Below, piece by piece: positions 20,202 through 30,879 of a stretch of 64,000 bases of DNA. The notes below the pieces were generated by a model. That model saw only the letters and a program-made list of their open reading frames with translations, was not told where the DNA came from and searched no databases. Source of the DNA: Strigamia acuminata (Eukaryota; Arthropoda; Chilopoda; Geophilomorpha; Linotaeniidae); assembly GCA_949358305.1 (NCBI GenBank), contig OX442314.1, forward strand, positions 49,732,581 through 49,796,580, read 5' to 3'. The translations under genes were made by a program, and so were the position numbers. Every line of letters begins with the position of its first letter. Within the stretch, counting starts at the first letter, position 1.

Positions 20202-23200
20202 GGACGGCAGGCCAGTCCAATGCTTTCGCTGCGGAGGTCCGCACTTTGTTAGGGATTGTCCCTATGAGCCTTTGGCACCCATAACCACTCAACAACAAGC
20301 AGCGGGGACCCGCCTGGTGGCCGACTGGAGGAAGAAAAGTGACAATCAAGTTTTGACTGCCCCACTTCCCCCGACTTTCCCGTTGGACACTGACCTTGGG
20401 TATTGTGGCGCGAATTCAGAGGATAAGTGGAAACAGCGTAACGTGCCAATTAACGTCATCCAGGAGCAAGATGAAGACTTTGCGTTGTTCCAACTGGCAG
20501 CTGCGAGGTCGCGTTCGCCACCGCTGATAGTGCGCGTGACTTTGAACTTGCTAAATTTTAACTTGTGGTTAGATACAGGGAGCGAGCTGTCAGTGCTGAA
20601 TTCAAAGGATTGCGATGTTTTATTGGAAAAAGGGTTATTGTTAAGGCGAGAAATTAAACCGACAGGTTTGAAACTCTTTGCTTACCAGAAACATCCTATT
20701 AGGACGTTGGGACGAGTCGCTCTCACGACAACTGTCGGTGGGATGACGGAAATAATCGATTTTGTGGTGGTCGATAGGAGTGGTCCGAGTTTGATTGGCA
20801 GAGACATTGTGGAAAAATTTGGATGGTTTAATATTTCATCTGCTTTAATTTCAGGTGGCCCGAGTTTAGACTTGACTGCAGCCCGGAGCGGAGAAGGACA
20901 GTGGTCGGGTGCGTCTAAAGACGCCGGTCAGCGGTCGGTGGGTCAAGTAGAGACGTCAGCGCCCCATGTGCCATCCGTGTCAACGGAGGTTTTATTGGCC
21001 CAATTATTGGCAAAGTTTGAGCACGTTTTTGGGGAGGAATTAGGCACATACAAGGGCGAGCCTATAGAGTTGGTATTAAAAAAGGACGCCGTCCCTAAAT
21101 TCTACCGCCCCAGACCGATCCCGTTGCCGCTCCGGGGGGCAGTTGACCGTGAGATAGATCGTTTGGTGGGCCAGGGGGTTTTTCAACCAATCCCGTTTTC
21201 AGCTTGGGGGACCCCACTGGTCACTGTGGCTAAGAAAGATGGGGGGGTTCGGCTTTGCGGCGACTATAGGTCGACCGTGAATAGCAGTTTGCAGCCGGAC
21301 CCCTACCCCCTACCAAAAATTGCCGAGTTGTTGGCATCAATAGGTCGTGCAAAAATTTTTAGCACCCTTGACCTGCGCCAGGCCTATTTTCAGGTCCCAT
21401 TATCGCAGCGGTCGGCGGTCATTGCGGCGGTTAATACGCCGAAAGGTCTTATGGCCGTGACGCGATTGCCGTTTGGGACGATGCCGTCCGCTGGAGTTTT
21501 CCAGCGGATTATCATCACTGTGTTGGATGGGGTCCCCAGAATATTCGTCTATTTGGACGATATTCTGGTCGCTACCTGGACCTTACAAGAACACTTCGAG
21601 GTGTTGGGTCTTATTTTCGCTCGCTTATCCAACAAGGGTTTGCGATTGGCAAGGGAAAAGTGCTTGTTTTGTAAAGATGCTTTAACCTTTTTGGGTTTTC
21701 AGATTAGTTCAAGGGGGATTGAACCAATGGTGTCAAAAGTAGAGGCAGTGACCGCTATCCCACCACCAACTGATGTGAAACAGTTACGCACGTTTCTTGG
21801 AATCGTCGCGTTTTACTCAGTTTTTATCCAGCGGTTGGCCGAAAAGGCCGCGCCTCTTTACGAGTTGTTATGTGCCCAGACCGAGTGGGCATGGACTGAC
21901 CGCCGCCAGCGCGCTTTTGAGTGCATCAAGCGAGCGTTGACGGCGGCGCCGGTGCTGACTTATTATGACCTGCACCGCCCGTTGGTGGTTGCGACAGACG
22001 CCTCTCCTTATGGAGTCGGCGCAGTACTGGCCCACTCGGATGACACTGATAGGGAGTTTCCGGTGGCTTATGCCTCTCGTTCCCTTAGTCGGGCTGAATT
22101 AAACTACGCCCATATCGACAAGGAGGGGTTGGCGATAATTTTCGCAATTAAAAAGTTCCATATTTACCTCCTTGGACGTCATTTCGTGATTTACACAGAT
22201 CACAAACCACTTTTGGGCATCCTGGGATCCGATCGACCGATCCCAGTTGTGGTCAGCCCCAGGATGCTGCGGTGGGCTCTGATTTTGTCCGCATACGACT
22301 ACGAGCTCCGCTATAGGAAGGGGGAGTTCAATACTAATGCGGATGTCTTGAGTCGTTTTCCAATAGGTGACGTGCCGAAGGACGAGGAAGAGTGGCCAAC
22401 ATTTCTAATCGAATTGGCCAAAGAGAACCTGCTGACCGCAAAGGATGTGGCAGCGGCCACGGCGACGGATGCCGTACTTAAAGTGGTGGTGGCTGCGGTT
22501 CTTTCCGGCTCTGGGCGTCTGCTTGTTGGGGTCCCTGTGCTAAAAGACTATTTGATAAAGTTTGATGAGTTAAGTTTGACGGCGGGGGTCCTGCTGTGGG
22601 GCGATCGAGTCGTGATTCCCGGGGGGTTGCGAGATCGCATGTTAAAATTACTGCATGAGGGCCACCCCGGGATCGTTTCAATGAAGAAACGAGCCCGGAG
22701 TGTGGTGTGGTGGCCTGGAATCACGACACGGATTGTAGATTTCGTCCAAAAATGTAATTTATGCGCGCAGAACAGGCCTCGCGCCGAGGAACCATGGGTT
22801 AGAGTACACATTGATTTCGCAGGCCCCATACAGAACTTCATGGTTTTGGTGCTAGTCGACGCCCATTCCGGATGGATTGAAGCCAGGGCCCTGCGGAAGG
22901 CCACTTCCGCCACCACCATCCATGCGCTAAGACATATATTCAGCACGTTTGGTATTCCTCACCTGCTAGTAAGCGACAACGAAACACAATTTAAATCGGC
23001 AGAATTTGCCGAGTTTACGTCGAGAAACGGCATCGAGCATATGTTCTCGCCTCCCTGGCACGCACAAAGTAATGGGTTAGCTGAGAGGGCCGTGCGTTGG
23101 GTCAAGGAGAGGCTGATGAAATTCACAAAAGGGGATTTGGAGATGAGGCTGCTGCGATTAATGCTTTTTCAACACACTGCATTTAAGGGACGTGACAATG

Positions 23201-24189
23201 AGTCACCCGCGATGAGCTTCCTGGGGAGACAGCTATTTACGTACCTAGACCTTGTTAGACCCCGTGCATTAGTAACTGGTGGCGAGCGCGATTCTTTTTG
23301 CAGAGTTTTCAGACCAGATGACCGAGTTTGGTATAAGTCGTTCCCAGACACCAAACCACCTTGGCTACCAGCGGTAGTTATACAGAAGAAAGGCAGTTTG
23401 TTGTACACGTTGCGAGACGTTTACGCCGGGAAAATGGTGACGAGACACGTCAATCACTTATTACGCAGGGATGAGACCGTCGCAGGAGAATTGATGGGCG
23501 AGCCGTCGCCACTACCCGATGAACAAAAGCAAGTGGAGCCCGAGACGCTCACAACTGATGCGAGAGCATACACATTGGGTGTACCTGCTAAACCGAAACA
23601 GCCACCAGTGCTTCTGGGAATTGTGTTGCCAGTGCCTCCAGTGCAGCCCCTAATTTTACCCCCAGTGTTACAGCCTGTGCCGGAAGTGGAGGTGGCACCT
23701 TTGGTGGGAACACCAGTGATACAAACGCCACCTTTTAGAGCAGTGTTGCCGGCTCACGTACTTACACCGGTACCAGAAGCGGCCCCTCGTGTGCAGGAAG
23801 GGGCTGCGGGAGGTTCGCGACTCACACCAGTGGCAGGAACGAGCGGGGCACGACCGGACTTACCAAGACTGCAGTTTGTTGGGAACATCCTACAAGCATT
23901 GGATCAAACAACACCTGTGACGACACGTACTACTAGGATAACTCGTAATCTTGCCCCTAATTATAGGGACTCTTCATCGGGGGAGGAGAATGGCGGCGAA
24001 GAAGATCTAATCCCGGTCACCTACAAGCAGCAGTTGCCAGGCAAGCGCACCGCGAAACGAGGATTGAGAGTGGCGGACATGACGACAACGACGCCAGTTT
24101 CCCCAGAAGCAGAACAGAGTCCAGAAGTAGATGATACGAGTGCGGAAGCGTCATTTAGAAGGATGATGCAAAGTCGGGAGAAAAAATAG
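20092..24189 (+). CDS. pol: Pol polyprotein: knuckle, protease, RT, RNase H, integrase
   Basis: The frame is open from 20092, and expression needs a +1 shift (or -2) from gag. Visible in order are a C-x2-C-x3-H-x4-C zinc knuckle at 20221-20259, one residue shorter than the usual CCHC; a D-T-G-S aspartic protease site at 20572; the reverse transcriptase F/Y-L-D-D box at 21550-21561; an RNase H T-D-A-S at about 21994; an H-H-C-C integrase finger from 22654; and catalytic D, D, E at 22813, 22975 and 23083 (35 residues between the last two). The linker between the finger and the first D is notably short. The last 250 residues are Pro/Val-rich with no chromodomain. No internal stop was seen, so the element may be active. 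Confidence 0.95.
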   Translation, partial: PGTAGAGPSVQTRGSSQRPWRGRQGFARGQTGPPVTRDGRPVQCFRCGGPHFVRDCPYEPLAPITTQQQAAGTRLVADWRKKSDNQVLTAPLPPTFPLDTDLGYCGANSEDKWKQRNVPINVIQEQDEDFALFQLAAARSRSPPLIVRVTLNLLNFNLWLDTGSELSVLNSKDCDVLLEKGLLLRREIKPTGLKLFAYQKHPIRTLGRVALTTTVGGMTEIIDFVVVDRSGPSLIGRDIVEKFGWFNISSALISGGPSLDLTAARSGEGQWSGASKDAGQRSVGQVETSAPHVPSVSTEVLLAQLLAKFEHVFGEELGTYKGEPIELVLKKDAVPKFYRPRPIPLPLRGAVDREIDRLVGQGVFQPIPFSAWGTPLVTVAKKDGGVRLCGDYRSTVNSSLQPDPYPLPKIAELLASIGRAKIFSTLDLRQAYFQVPLSQRSAVIAAVNTPKGLMAVTRLPFGTMPSAGVFQRIIITVLDGVPRIFVYLDDILVATWTLQEHFEVLGLIFARLSNKGLRLAREKCLFCKDALTFLGFQISSRGIEPMVSKVEAVTAIPPPTDVKQLRTFLGIVAFYSVFIQRLAEKAAPLYELLCAQTEWAWTDRRQRAFECIKRALTAAPVLTYYDLHRPLVVATDASPYGVGAVLAHSDDTDREFPVAYASRSLSRAELNYAHIDKEGLAIIFAIKKFHIYLLGRHFVIYTDHKPLLGILGSDRPIPVVVSPRMLRWALILSAYDYELRYRKGEFNTNADVLSRFPIGDVPKDEEEWPTFLIELAKENLLTAKDVAAATATDAVLKVVVAAVLSGSGRLLVGVPVLKDYLIKFDELSLTAGVLLWGDRVVIPGGLRDRMLKLLHEGHPGIVSMKKRARSVVWWPGITTRIVDFVQKCNLCAQNRPRAEEPWVRVHIDFAGPIQNFMVLVLVDAHSGWIEARALRKATSATTIHALRHIFSTFGIPHLLVSDNETQFKSAEFAEFTSRNGIEHMFSPPWHAQSNGLAERAVRWVKERLMKFTKGDLEMRLLRLMLFQHTAFKGRDNESPAMSFLGRQLFTYLDLVRPRALVTGGERDSFCRVFRPDDRVWYKSFPDTKPPWLPAVVIQKKGSLLYTLRDVYAGKMVTRHVNHLLRRDETVAGELMGEPSPLPDEQKQVEPETLTTDARAYTLGVPAKPKQPPVLLGIVLPVPPVQPLILPPVLQPVPEVEVAPLVGTPVIQTPPFRAVLPAHVLTPVPEAAPRVQEGAAGGSRLTPVAGTSGARPDLPRLQFVGNILQALDQTTPVTTRTTRITRNLAPNYRDSSSGEENGGEEDLIPVTYKQQLPGKRTAKRGLRVADMTTTTPVSPEAEQSPEVDDTSAEASFRRMMQSREKK

Positions 24190-24405
24190 AGTGGAGAAAG
24201 AATAAAGGAGAGAAAAGAGAAAAGTGGGGTTAAAATTTAAAAGAATTTATTTTGAAATACAAGTTTTAAATTGATGCGTGTAAATGTCGCGAAAGAAAGT
24301 ACGACTTGTTTTAGTTTGACAAATTATATTTTCTGAAGGTTAATTGAATTAAGTTGAGAGATAATATTGTGACTCGGTTTGCTATTTGATTGAACTGTAA
24401 TTGGA

Positions 24406-24418
24406 ACTAGGGGAGGTA
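24406..24418 (+). other. Polypurine tract of the gypsy element
   Basis: AACTAGGGGAGGTA directly abuts the 3' LTR and would prime plus-strand synthesis. Confidence 0.7.
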
Positions 24419-24613
24419 TGTTGTATTTGTTATGTATTTCCAATTAAGCATTCAATAATGCTACGAGACACATGAGTGATTACTAATTGTTTCAAGGATT
24501 ACCATGGTGATATTGTATGAATTCCAGAATGTATGAGTTCAGCAGAGTAAATAAACATGTGTGTTTTGTGTACGATTGAGATGGCTCTGGAACATTTATG
24601 TTAGAACGTAACA
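24419..24613 (+). repeat. 3' LTR of the gypsy element
   Basis: 195 bp, identical by eye to the 5' LTR and followed by the ATCAG target duplication. Confidence 0.96.
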
Positions 24614-24618
24614 ATCAG

Positions 24619-24975
24619 GCAAGGATTTGTAATAGTGAAATCATCTAAACTCTGAGTTAGTGAGACCAACATTTTCGCCTGTGATTCAGTAATACCATAT
24701 TCATCCGCATGTTTCTGAAGAAATTAAATCAGTGTTTAAGAAACATTGAAAACAGAATTATTGTACGAATGGACAATTATAACCATCAAGCTTAAGACCA
24801 AGAAACAGTTTTAGGAGAAAGTGGGTGGTGTGCCTATATTTTTTTTTCAGGTAGAAAAACATTAATGCATGTATGCATTTTCTTTCTCAATCTCTTTTCC
24901 TCTTCCCTCCATTTCTCTTTGTTTTATCCCATTATATTTTATTTTATTTATTTCAATATATTTTTTTCTCCACAG
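24619..24975. repeat. Dispersed repeat matching 15540-15870
   Basis: The two segments match throughout with point differences and a few indels, ending in a pyrimidine-rich tract here that leads into the exon-like sequence at 24976. Confidence 0.8.
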
Positions 24976-25059
24976 ATTGCAATGGAAAATGAAGAAGGGG
25001 AGGAATTGGATCTAGAGCTAGCGTGGGACGCTACTGAAGCTCACGGCGCAGGAAAATGA
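24976..25059 (+). pseudogene. Acidic terminal exon, copy 1 (second copy at 60402)
   Basis: A TTTTTTTCTCCACAG acceptor is followed by 27 open codons and TGA. The peptide is strongly acidic (E-E-G-E-E-L-D) followed by L-E-L-A-W-D. The copy at 60402-60500 has the same acceptor, the same stop and a 15-bp in-frame insertion, so coding constraint acted in the past. An acidic run followed by L-x-L-A-W is reminiscent of the NASP histone-chaperone family, but the match is too short to claim. Confidence 0.45.
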
Positions 25060-25860
25060 GCGAGATAGGCAATAACACCGACGTCTGCTTTAAAGCAGCT
25101 TTAAAGCACAATTCGTGCTTTGTGTTCGTGCATTGCATGTGAACCCTACCTGCATTGTCAAGCGCGTTGCCAAAGCGCGTGGTCAGGTAGCGCACAAAGC
25201 ACCAGTTAAATATTTTTAACTTTAAAGCAGGAATTCATGCTTTTCAAGATGGCGGCGCCCATAGAATCAAGCAAAACTGTGGTTCTGACTTCTTCTTTTG
25301 AGGTGAAGTTAATAAAGACTGTTTGTTTAAGGCCCTTTATTTATTTTACGTGGTTTTAACATGGTTTTACATGGTTTTTACACGTTTTTTTAGCGTGATT
25401 TAACTCGTTTTTGCCTCATTTTACACAATTTTACACGTGTATATGGTTAAAATCTGGTTTGGAAAGTGTAAAAATAGGTAAAATTATGTAAAAATGGATA
25501 TTACAGAATCTAATGCATTTATAATGCACATGTGTAAAGCATGCATGTGAACAGCGCTCTGCTCATTGTTCGTGCTTTGCTATCGCCTGGCAGTGCTGCA
25601 TCATGTTCGCGCATCATGTTCGTGCTTTAACGCACAAGCGCAAAGCACCACATGTGAACCCACCTTTAGTGTTCTCCACAGCAATCCTCGACATTAAATC
25701 GCACATCGTTAAATACATATGGTCGATAATGGAGGTGTAAGAACAACGGACTTGCCGGGAATATATTGTCAAGGCCGTGACCAACGTTGCAACGTCTCGT
25801 GCCGCCCTCGAGATTTGACGCCATTAGTGTTACGACGTTTATGTTCGCTACGACCAAATA
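25060..25860. other. Stretch of repeats, no gene
   Basis: 25080-25270 and 25520-25660 carry several inverted and direct GTGCTTTGCGC/TTTAAAGCA-type motifs (GCACAAAGC and GCTTTAAAGC half-sites), which look like ends of a small non-autonomous element. 25664-25860 duplicates part of 16230-16480. Confidence 0.45.
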
Positions 25861-26287
25861 TTTTGGATAACCACAGTAAATAGGTCATCAAGTGGTTACA
25901 GCAGAGGCTCTAAATGATCCATTTGCGACAGATTCTGCTGCGTCAAGCAACATTTCTTGATTAAATCAAGAGAGAACAATTGCAGCAACTGCTCAGGACC
26001 GGTGAGAGGGGTGAGCTGGCAGCCGCATCAGATGCAAATTTCCAAAAACCAGTTTTAGGAGTAGATGCGTGTGTTTTATTTTTTTTATTAAGTGTTTTTT
26101 AATTTTGTATATTTATAGTTTGCATTTATTTAAAGGCTATAATTTTGTTCAAGTTTTTAGGATCTCCAGAAAAATCAGAAACTATGTCGTTCACGCTGAC
26201 AACAGTATCACACATTGTTGGTACAAAGTTGCCTCAGCAACAACATTCTACAAAATGTGATGTGATCCCCAAGAAAAATATAAATTA

Positions 26288-26416
26288 TTATAAGAGACAT
26301 TTTATTTCATCTTCTGCGTCAATAGCACCAAGGGCCTCAGCATCGTTAAGGGCCCACTCAAGAAGCGAGGACCCCAACGCTGCTCGTGTGATGGCCAACT
26401 CGGACCGCCCAACTAG
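26288..26416 (-). pseudogene. Captured exon-like insert within R1c, 42 codons
   Basis: On the minus strand a polypyrimidine tract and CTCGGCAG acceptor (ending 26417) precede 42 codons encoding an Ala/Leu/Glu-rich helix (S-L-L-E-W-A-L-N-D-A-E-A-L) and a TAA at 26288-26290. The segment is GC-rich relative to R1 and absent from the other R1 copies, so it was acquired by this copy. Host gene not recognised. Confidence 0.4.
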
Positions 26417-27218
26417 CTGCCGAGGAAAGAACAGAAAAACAGTTAAAAAGAAATAGACAAAAGGCCGATAGCATATGAAAATTTGTGTTCTTTTTATAAT
26501 GTCTTTTTTTAAATTTTGTTTATTTATAGTTTGCATTTATTTATTATTATTATTTATTTATTTATTTATTATAGTTATCAAAATTTTAGGGTCTTCAGAA
26601 AGATCGGAAATTATCAAATGTCTTACTTATTTGTTGGATTATTTTATTGATTATTAAACTTTTGTGAAACAACAACCTTGCAAGAATAAGTTTCTGGAGA
26701 AATTAGCTGGTGTTTTGTTTATACTTGTATTTTTTCCAGGTAAATTGGCTTACTGTTTTCTAGTGATTGGTTGAACTCGGCCCAGTCCACCTTGGACCGA
26801 GTTTACGTTTCACCTTTTTCGCTTTAATTCATGCAGATTCGCTTTGAGCTTTGCTTGGATATAATATAAGAGCTCTTTTTGAGCCACCATCCATTTATGT
26901 TCAGTTAAATGGGCACATGTTTTGTCTCTATATCAAAACTAATATTTTTTATTTAGTGTTTTCATAAATTTTGTTGATTCATTGTTTGCATTAATTTATA
27001 TTTTATTCTGAATCTTATGTTTTAAATAATGTTTGAGAAAATATAGTTAATTTGGAGCATCCTGATCAGTGATCATCCCTAAATTACGTCCCTCCCTTCA
27101 GCCAATAACACTTTCCAGGCATCATTTTTTTCCCACATGCTAAAACAGTTTCGTACGATAACTGATCCTCTACAATGATCTAATCCGTGTATCAGCGGAT
27201 CGGTTCGGTTCTGTAGAA

Positions 27219-27401
27219 TTGTGGCAAGCAATCCGACCGCAGATTGAATTGCGGATCGGACGGGCGGCCAATCTGCTGCGCAATCAATCTACGAATGCTT
27301 GCACAAAGAAGCAAATGATTGTCAGCATGCGTGGTGATGACATGCAGGAATTTGCTAATGGTGCACGTTCCTTTACGCCTTACATTCTGTTATTTCTCTA
27401 G
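27219..27401 (+). pseudogene. R1-encoded conserved frame, copy in R1c
   Basis: Third copy of the frame at 10763 and 18254. The C-terminal 50 codons are shared with a few substitutions, and the upstream part is out of phase. Confidence 0.35.
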
Positions 27402-29408
27402 CTGTCACACTGCCATACCCACTTGATGACCCTCAGCAGCTCCTTGCCCTTCAATTGGAACTACACCCCAGACCAAACTGACCAACATCGAAACATAATT
27501 GGCAAGTGATTGGGGGTGACAGATATAGATAAATACAACATCCAAAACCTAAATTATTTTCATTTTTTTTTAAAATTTGTTGTTCAGTTTTTTAGCATGA
27601 AAGCCAAGCCTTTAGATTGTGTTTGACTTATTACGAGTCGCAGGAGATTCATTAAGAGTGATGAACATTGAAGTAGAAAAATGTAAAGTTTAAAGCTCTA
27701 GTAAATGCCACATTCATTAGGGAAAATGCGGGCTTACAATACAATGGCAAGAACATGCTGCATACATGTGAGAATGCAGTCTTACAGTACTCGACAGAAA
27801 TTTCTAATTCTACATTTGTAACATCCAAATTGAGTTGTTCTCCACAATTTTGCGGTAGCTGTGGAGTAACAGCACAAAAAACGTACAATTTTGGGTGAAG
27901 AAATTAAAGAATTTCACAAAAAATTAGCAATTGAGCGGAGTTCGCTGTTGGTTCAATAAGCAACGTTCAAAAAATTGCTAACCTTTCCGAAAATATTTTA
28001 AATTCCTGTGCAAATGTTAACCCTTTCGCCTTTCGAATTCAAATTGTCACGACAAATTTCAATTAGAACACAATTGACTACCCCTTGGAAACTTCTCTCG
28101 TTTTTAACGAAAATACAGCGTCGAGAAAACAAGAAGACCCGTCATAAATAATACTGCAATTGAAACAAATTAATGAGGGAAAAAAACCTTCGGGAATGCA
28201 ACCAAATCCGACACGCCGGCGTCACCAAAACACAGCTCCGAGAAAACTAGAGCACCGGTAATACAAATACTCCAGCAGAAATTGCAAAAAAGTAAAACAT
28301 TCATGCAATTTCGTGAGAAAAAAGTCAAAAACCATCGAAATGCAACCAAATGCCGTCGTGCCTCCATCGTGAAGGTTGTAAACCCCGCATTATAATAATA
28401 CGGGGTTTTAATTCGGTAAAACACGGTCAACGAGTAACGACAGAAGCAATCTTCAAACTAATTAATCCTTTGAATTCAGATTTTAGCAGTTTCGAATTTA
28501 AACCCATATTATTGTCAGTGCTGCAAAAATGAATCTTCGAATTAATTTCATACTTTTTTTGACAATCTAATCCATCGAGAACACGAGCAAATCCAACCCG
28601 CCGGTGTGCTTCCAATTTCCGACGTGCGAGTGCCATCGTGACAGTTAAAGTATACGGGGTTTACAATCCGAAAAACACGGCTATACGTAGTAAATGACAG
28701 AACCAATCTTTGAACTAACAAATATTTCTGGTTTTCTTTCTACCTTTTATCGCGAGGGTTCCCGAAATAAATTTACAAAAATGCCCCGACTGTCAACCGG
28801 GCGTAAAAAAAAATTGCGAAAATAAAAATAACTTTTGAAGAAAATAAAATAGCAAAATTAATTTTTTTAAAAAACAACTTTGCTCACAATACCCATCATA
28901 TCATCTGCCGCTAGTGCTTCAAACTGTACTTGTGCATGTAAGAGAAGGAAAAGATTGAAAAGTGTAGAATAAAATGAGTCGGTCAGCTTTTAAAAATAGC
29001 GTTTCTTATGTTGAAGTTGAGGACATTGTTTTTAATTTCATTTTAATTTCTCTATTTTTGTTGATGTCCCATCTGATTATTTTTCAGTGTCATTGCAGAG
29101 TAGCTCGGACCTTTTCCCCTGATGAAATCACTTGGGACGAGAAATCTGCCACGTTTTCTTGTTCCTGCAATTTAGAATCACTCTTAGCTACTGTCTTTAT
29201 GTGTTTGCATGTCAGTTTACCCACTAGATGTCTCTTGCTTGTCCGCCATCTTTGCCCAAGTGAGAGTTGTTGTTTTTCCATAGCTAAAATCCTGCAAAGG
29301 GTCTTTGAATCGCTATGCTGTCTTTATTATTTGCTTTTATGCTTTTGTAATGACTTAATCTCTGTGCTTTGCCTGTGCAGCTGCTATTTTTCTGTTTGTT
29401 TAATACCG

Positions 29409-29809
29409 TTTATTTCACTGTTAAACTGTTTTACATGCATTAATGTTTTCTTTAAAGTTCGTTCTTGTCTGTAATTTTTCGTACTATGTCAATTTAGAAT
29501 GCCGTGATTGGCTAGGCCGTTTGAAGTGCTTTCATATTATTTAAGGCTATTTGGATAATTTGTATCGATAAATTCTTGCTCTATGGGTCCTCAAGAGTGA
29601 TTTGCCGACTCTGGTCAAGTTTTTATTTCAATTTAGAATTATATTTTGTATTTGCCAGTGTTAGGCATATTAAGCAAACAGTGCTTGTCCTACGGGACTC
29701 TGTTTGGCCGAGCATTGTATATTTCTCACTTTTTATTCATACATTTTGTGTTCCTTACTTTTTCAACAGTGTAATTTTGTATCACTCATGGCACGAGCAA
29801 TTGTTGTGG
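29409..29809. other. Spacer between R1c and the gene-capture element
   Basis: No feature recognised. The 80-codon frame at 29576-29818 is low complexity and hydrophobic and is not supported. Confidence 0.4.
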
Positions 29810-29819
29810 CCCAGGTAGC

Positions 29820-30585
29820 ACAGATGATCGAATCTACATAGAATCTATATCGACCGCACTGTGTTGAATCTGCATAGACCGGTTGATGTAGATGCGATGT
29901 TAAATCTATGTCAATGTTCTATCCCAATTTAATTTAACATAGATTTAACATAGACTGCTCTATGTTGAATCAACATAGAGCGATTGATGTTGAATCTGTG
30001 TCGACCGCTCTTTGTTGAATCTGCATAGGTCTGTTGATATCGATGCGATGTTAAATCTATGTCACAGTTCTATCCCAATTTAATTTTAACATGAATTTAA
30101 CATAGACCGCTCTATGTTGAATCAACATAGACCGATTTATGTTGAATTAACATAGAAGGCTCTGTGTTGAATCTACGTAGACCGTTAATGTCGATGCAAT
30201 GCTAAATCTACGTCTCTGTTCTATCCCAAAATAAATTTAACATGGATTTAACATAGACCGCTCTATGTTGAATCAACATAGATCGATTTATGTTGAATTA
30301 ACATAGACCGCTCTGTGTTGAATCTATGTAGACTGTTAATGTCGATGCGATGTTAAATCTATGTCACAGTTCTAGCCCAATTTAATTTTAACATAGATTT
30401 AACATAGACCGCTCTATGCTGAATCAACAGAGAGCGATTGATGTTGAATTAACATAGACCGCTCTGTGTTGAATCTGTGTAGACCGTTAATGTGGATGCG
30501 ATGTTAAATCTATGTCAACATTATATCCCAAAATAAATTTAACATAGATTCAACACTGTGTTGAATCAATAGAGACCGACGGTGA
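29820..30585. repeat. Left subterminal tandem array, about 151-bp unit, 5 copies
   Basis: The landmark GATGCGATGTTAAATCTATG recurs at 29891, 30042, 30193, 30343 and 30495 (steps 151, 151, 150, 152). Within units, CTCTATGTTGAATCAACATAG motifs are themselves palindromic. Confidence 0.93.
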
Positions 30586-30879
30586 CTTGGAGTTGATTTA
30601 ATTGTTTATTCAAGAAATGCTCGTTTGAAGTTGTATATTTTCACTTTCAAATATAATTTTGATAAGTTTGACAACTGCAGTCATTTACTATCATCACATT
30701 TACACATAAAAAGCTGAAATAAAAGTAATACTATAATTTAATTTATGGGTTTTATTTAAAATGAAAAGAAAATTTTATGTTTTACATTTTTTGAATTGAA
30801 AAATAAAATACAACGTAATAAAAAATTGAGATTTTGTTAGCTCGATATTTTTAAAAGAAATATTAAAATGAGATTTTTA

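Larger units (their letters stand above)
18778..24618 (+). mobile_element. Ty3/gypsy LTR retrotransposon, young, complete
   Basis: LTRs of 195 bp (18783-18977 and 24419-24613) read as identical, start TG and end CA, and are flanked by the 5-bp duplication ATCAG (18778-18782 and 24614-24618). A priming-site-like TGGTATCCACGATG follows the 5' LTR and a purine tract precedes the 3' LTR. Gag lies in one frame and a protease, reverse transcriptase, RNase H, integrase polyprotein in another. The order RT, RNase H, IN identifies Ty3/gypsy. There is no envelope-like ORF. Identical LTRs imply very recent insertion. Confidence 0.97.
25861..29408 (+). repeat. R1 dispersed family, copy c (about 3.5 kb)
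   Basis: The longest R1 copy. It is collinear with R1a up to GTTTGTTTAATACC and begins further upstream. It carries an extra segment of about 300 bp at roughly 26288-26590, including a minus-strand exon-like piece. Confidence 0.85.

Noticed and set aside
20272-24189. TTG at 20272 as the start of pol
   Set aside because: The same frame is open and meaningful (zinc knuckle) upstream to 20092, so translation most likely enters by frameshifting from gag rather than at TTG.
29090-29474. 166-codon plus-strand ORF at 28974-29474
   Set aside because: It is antisense to a minus frame shared between R1a and R1c; the plus frame is broken in R1a and its composition is low complexity and hydrophobic.
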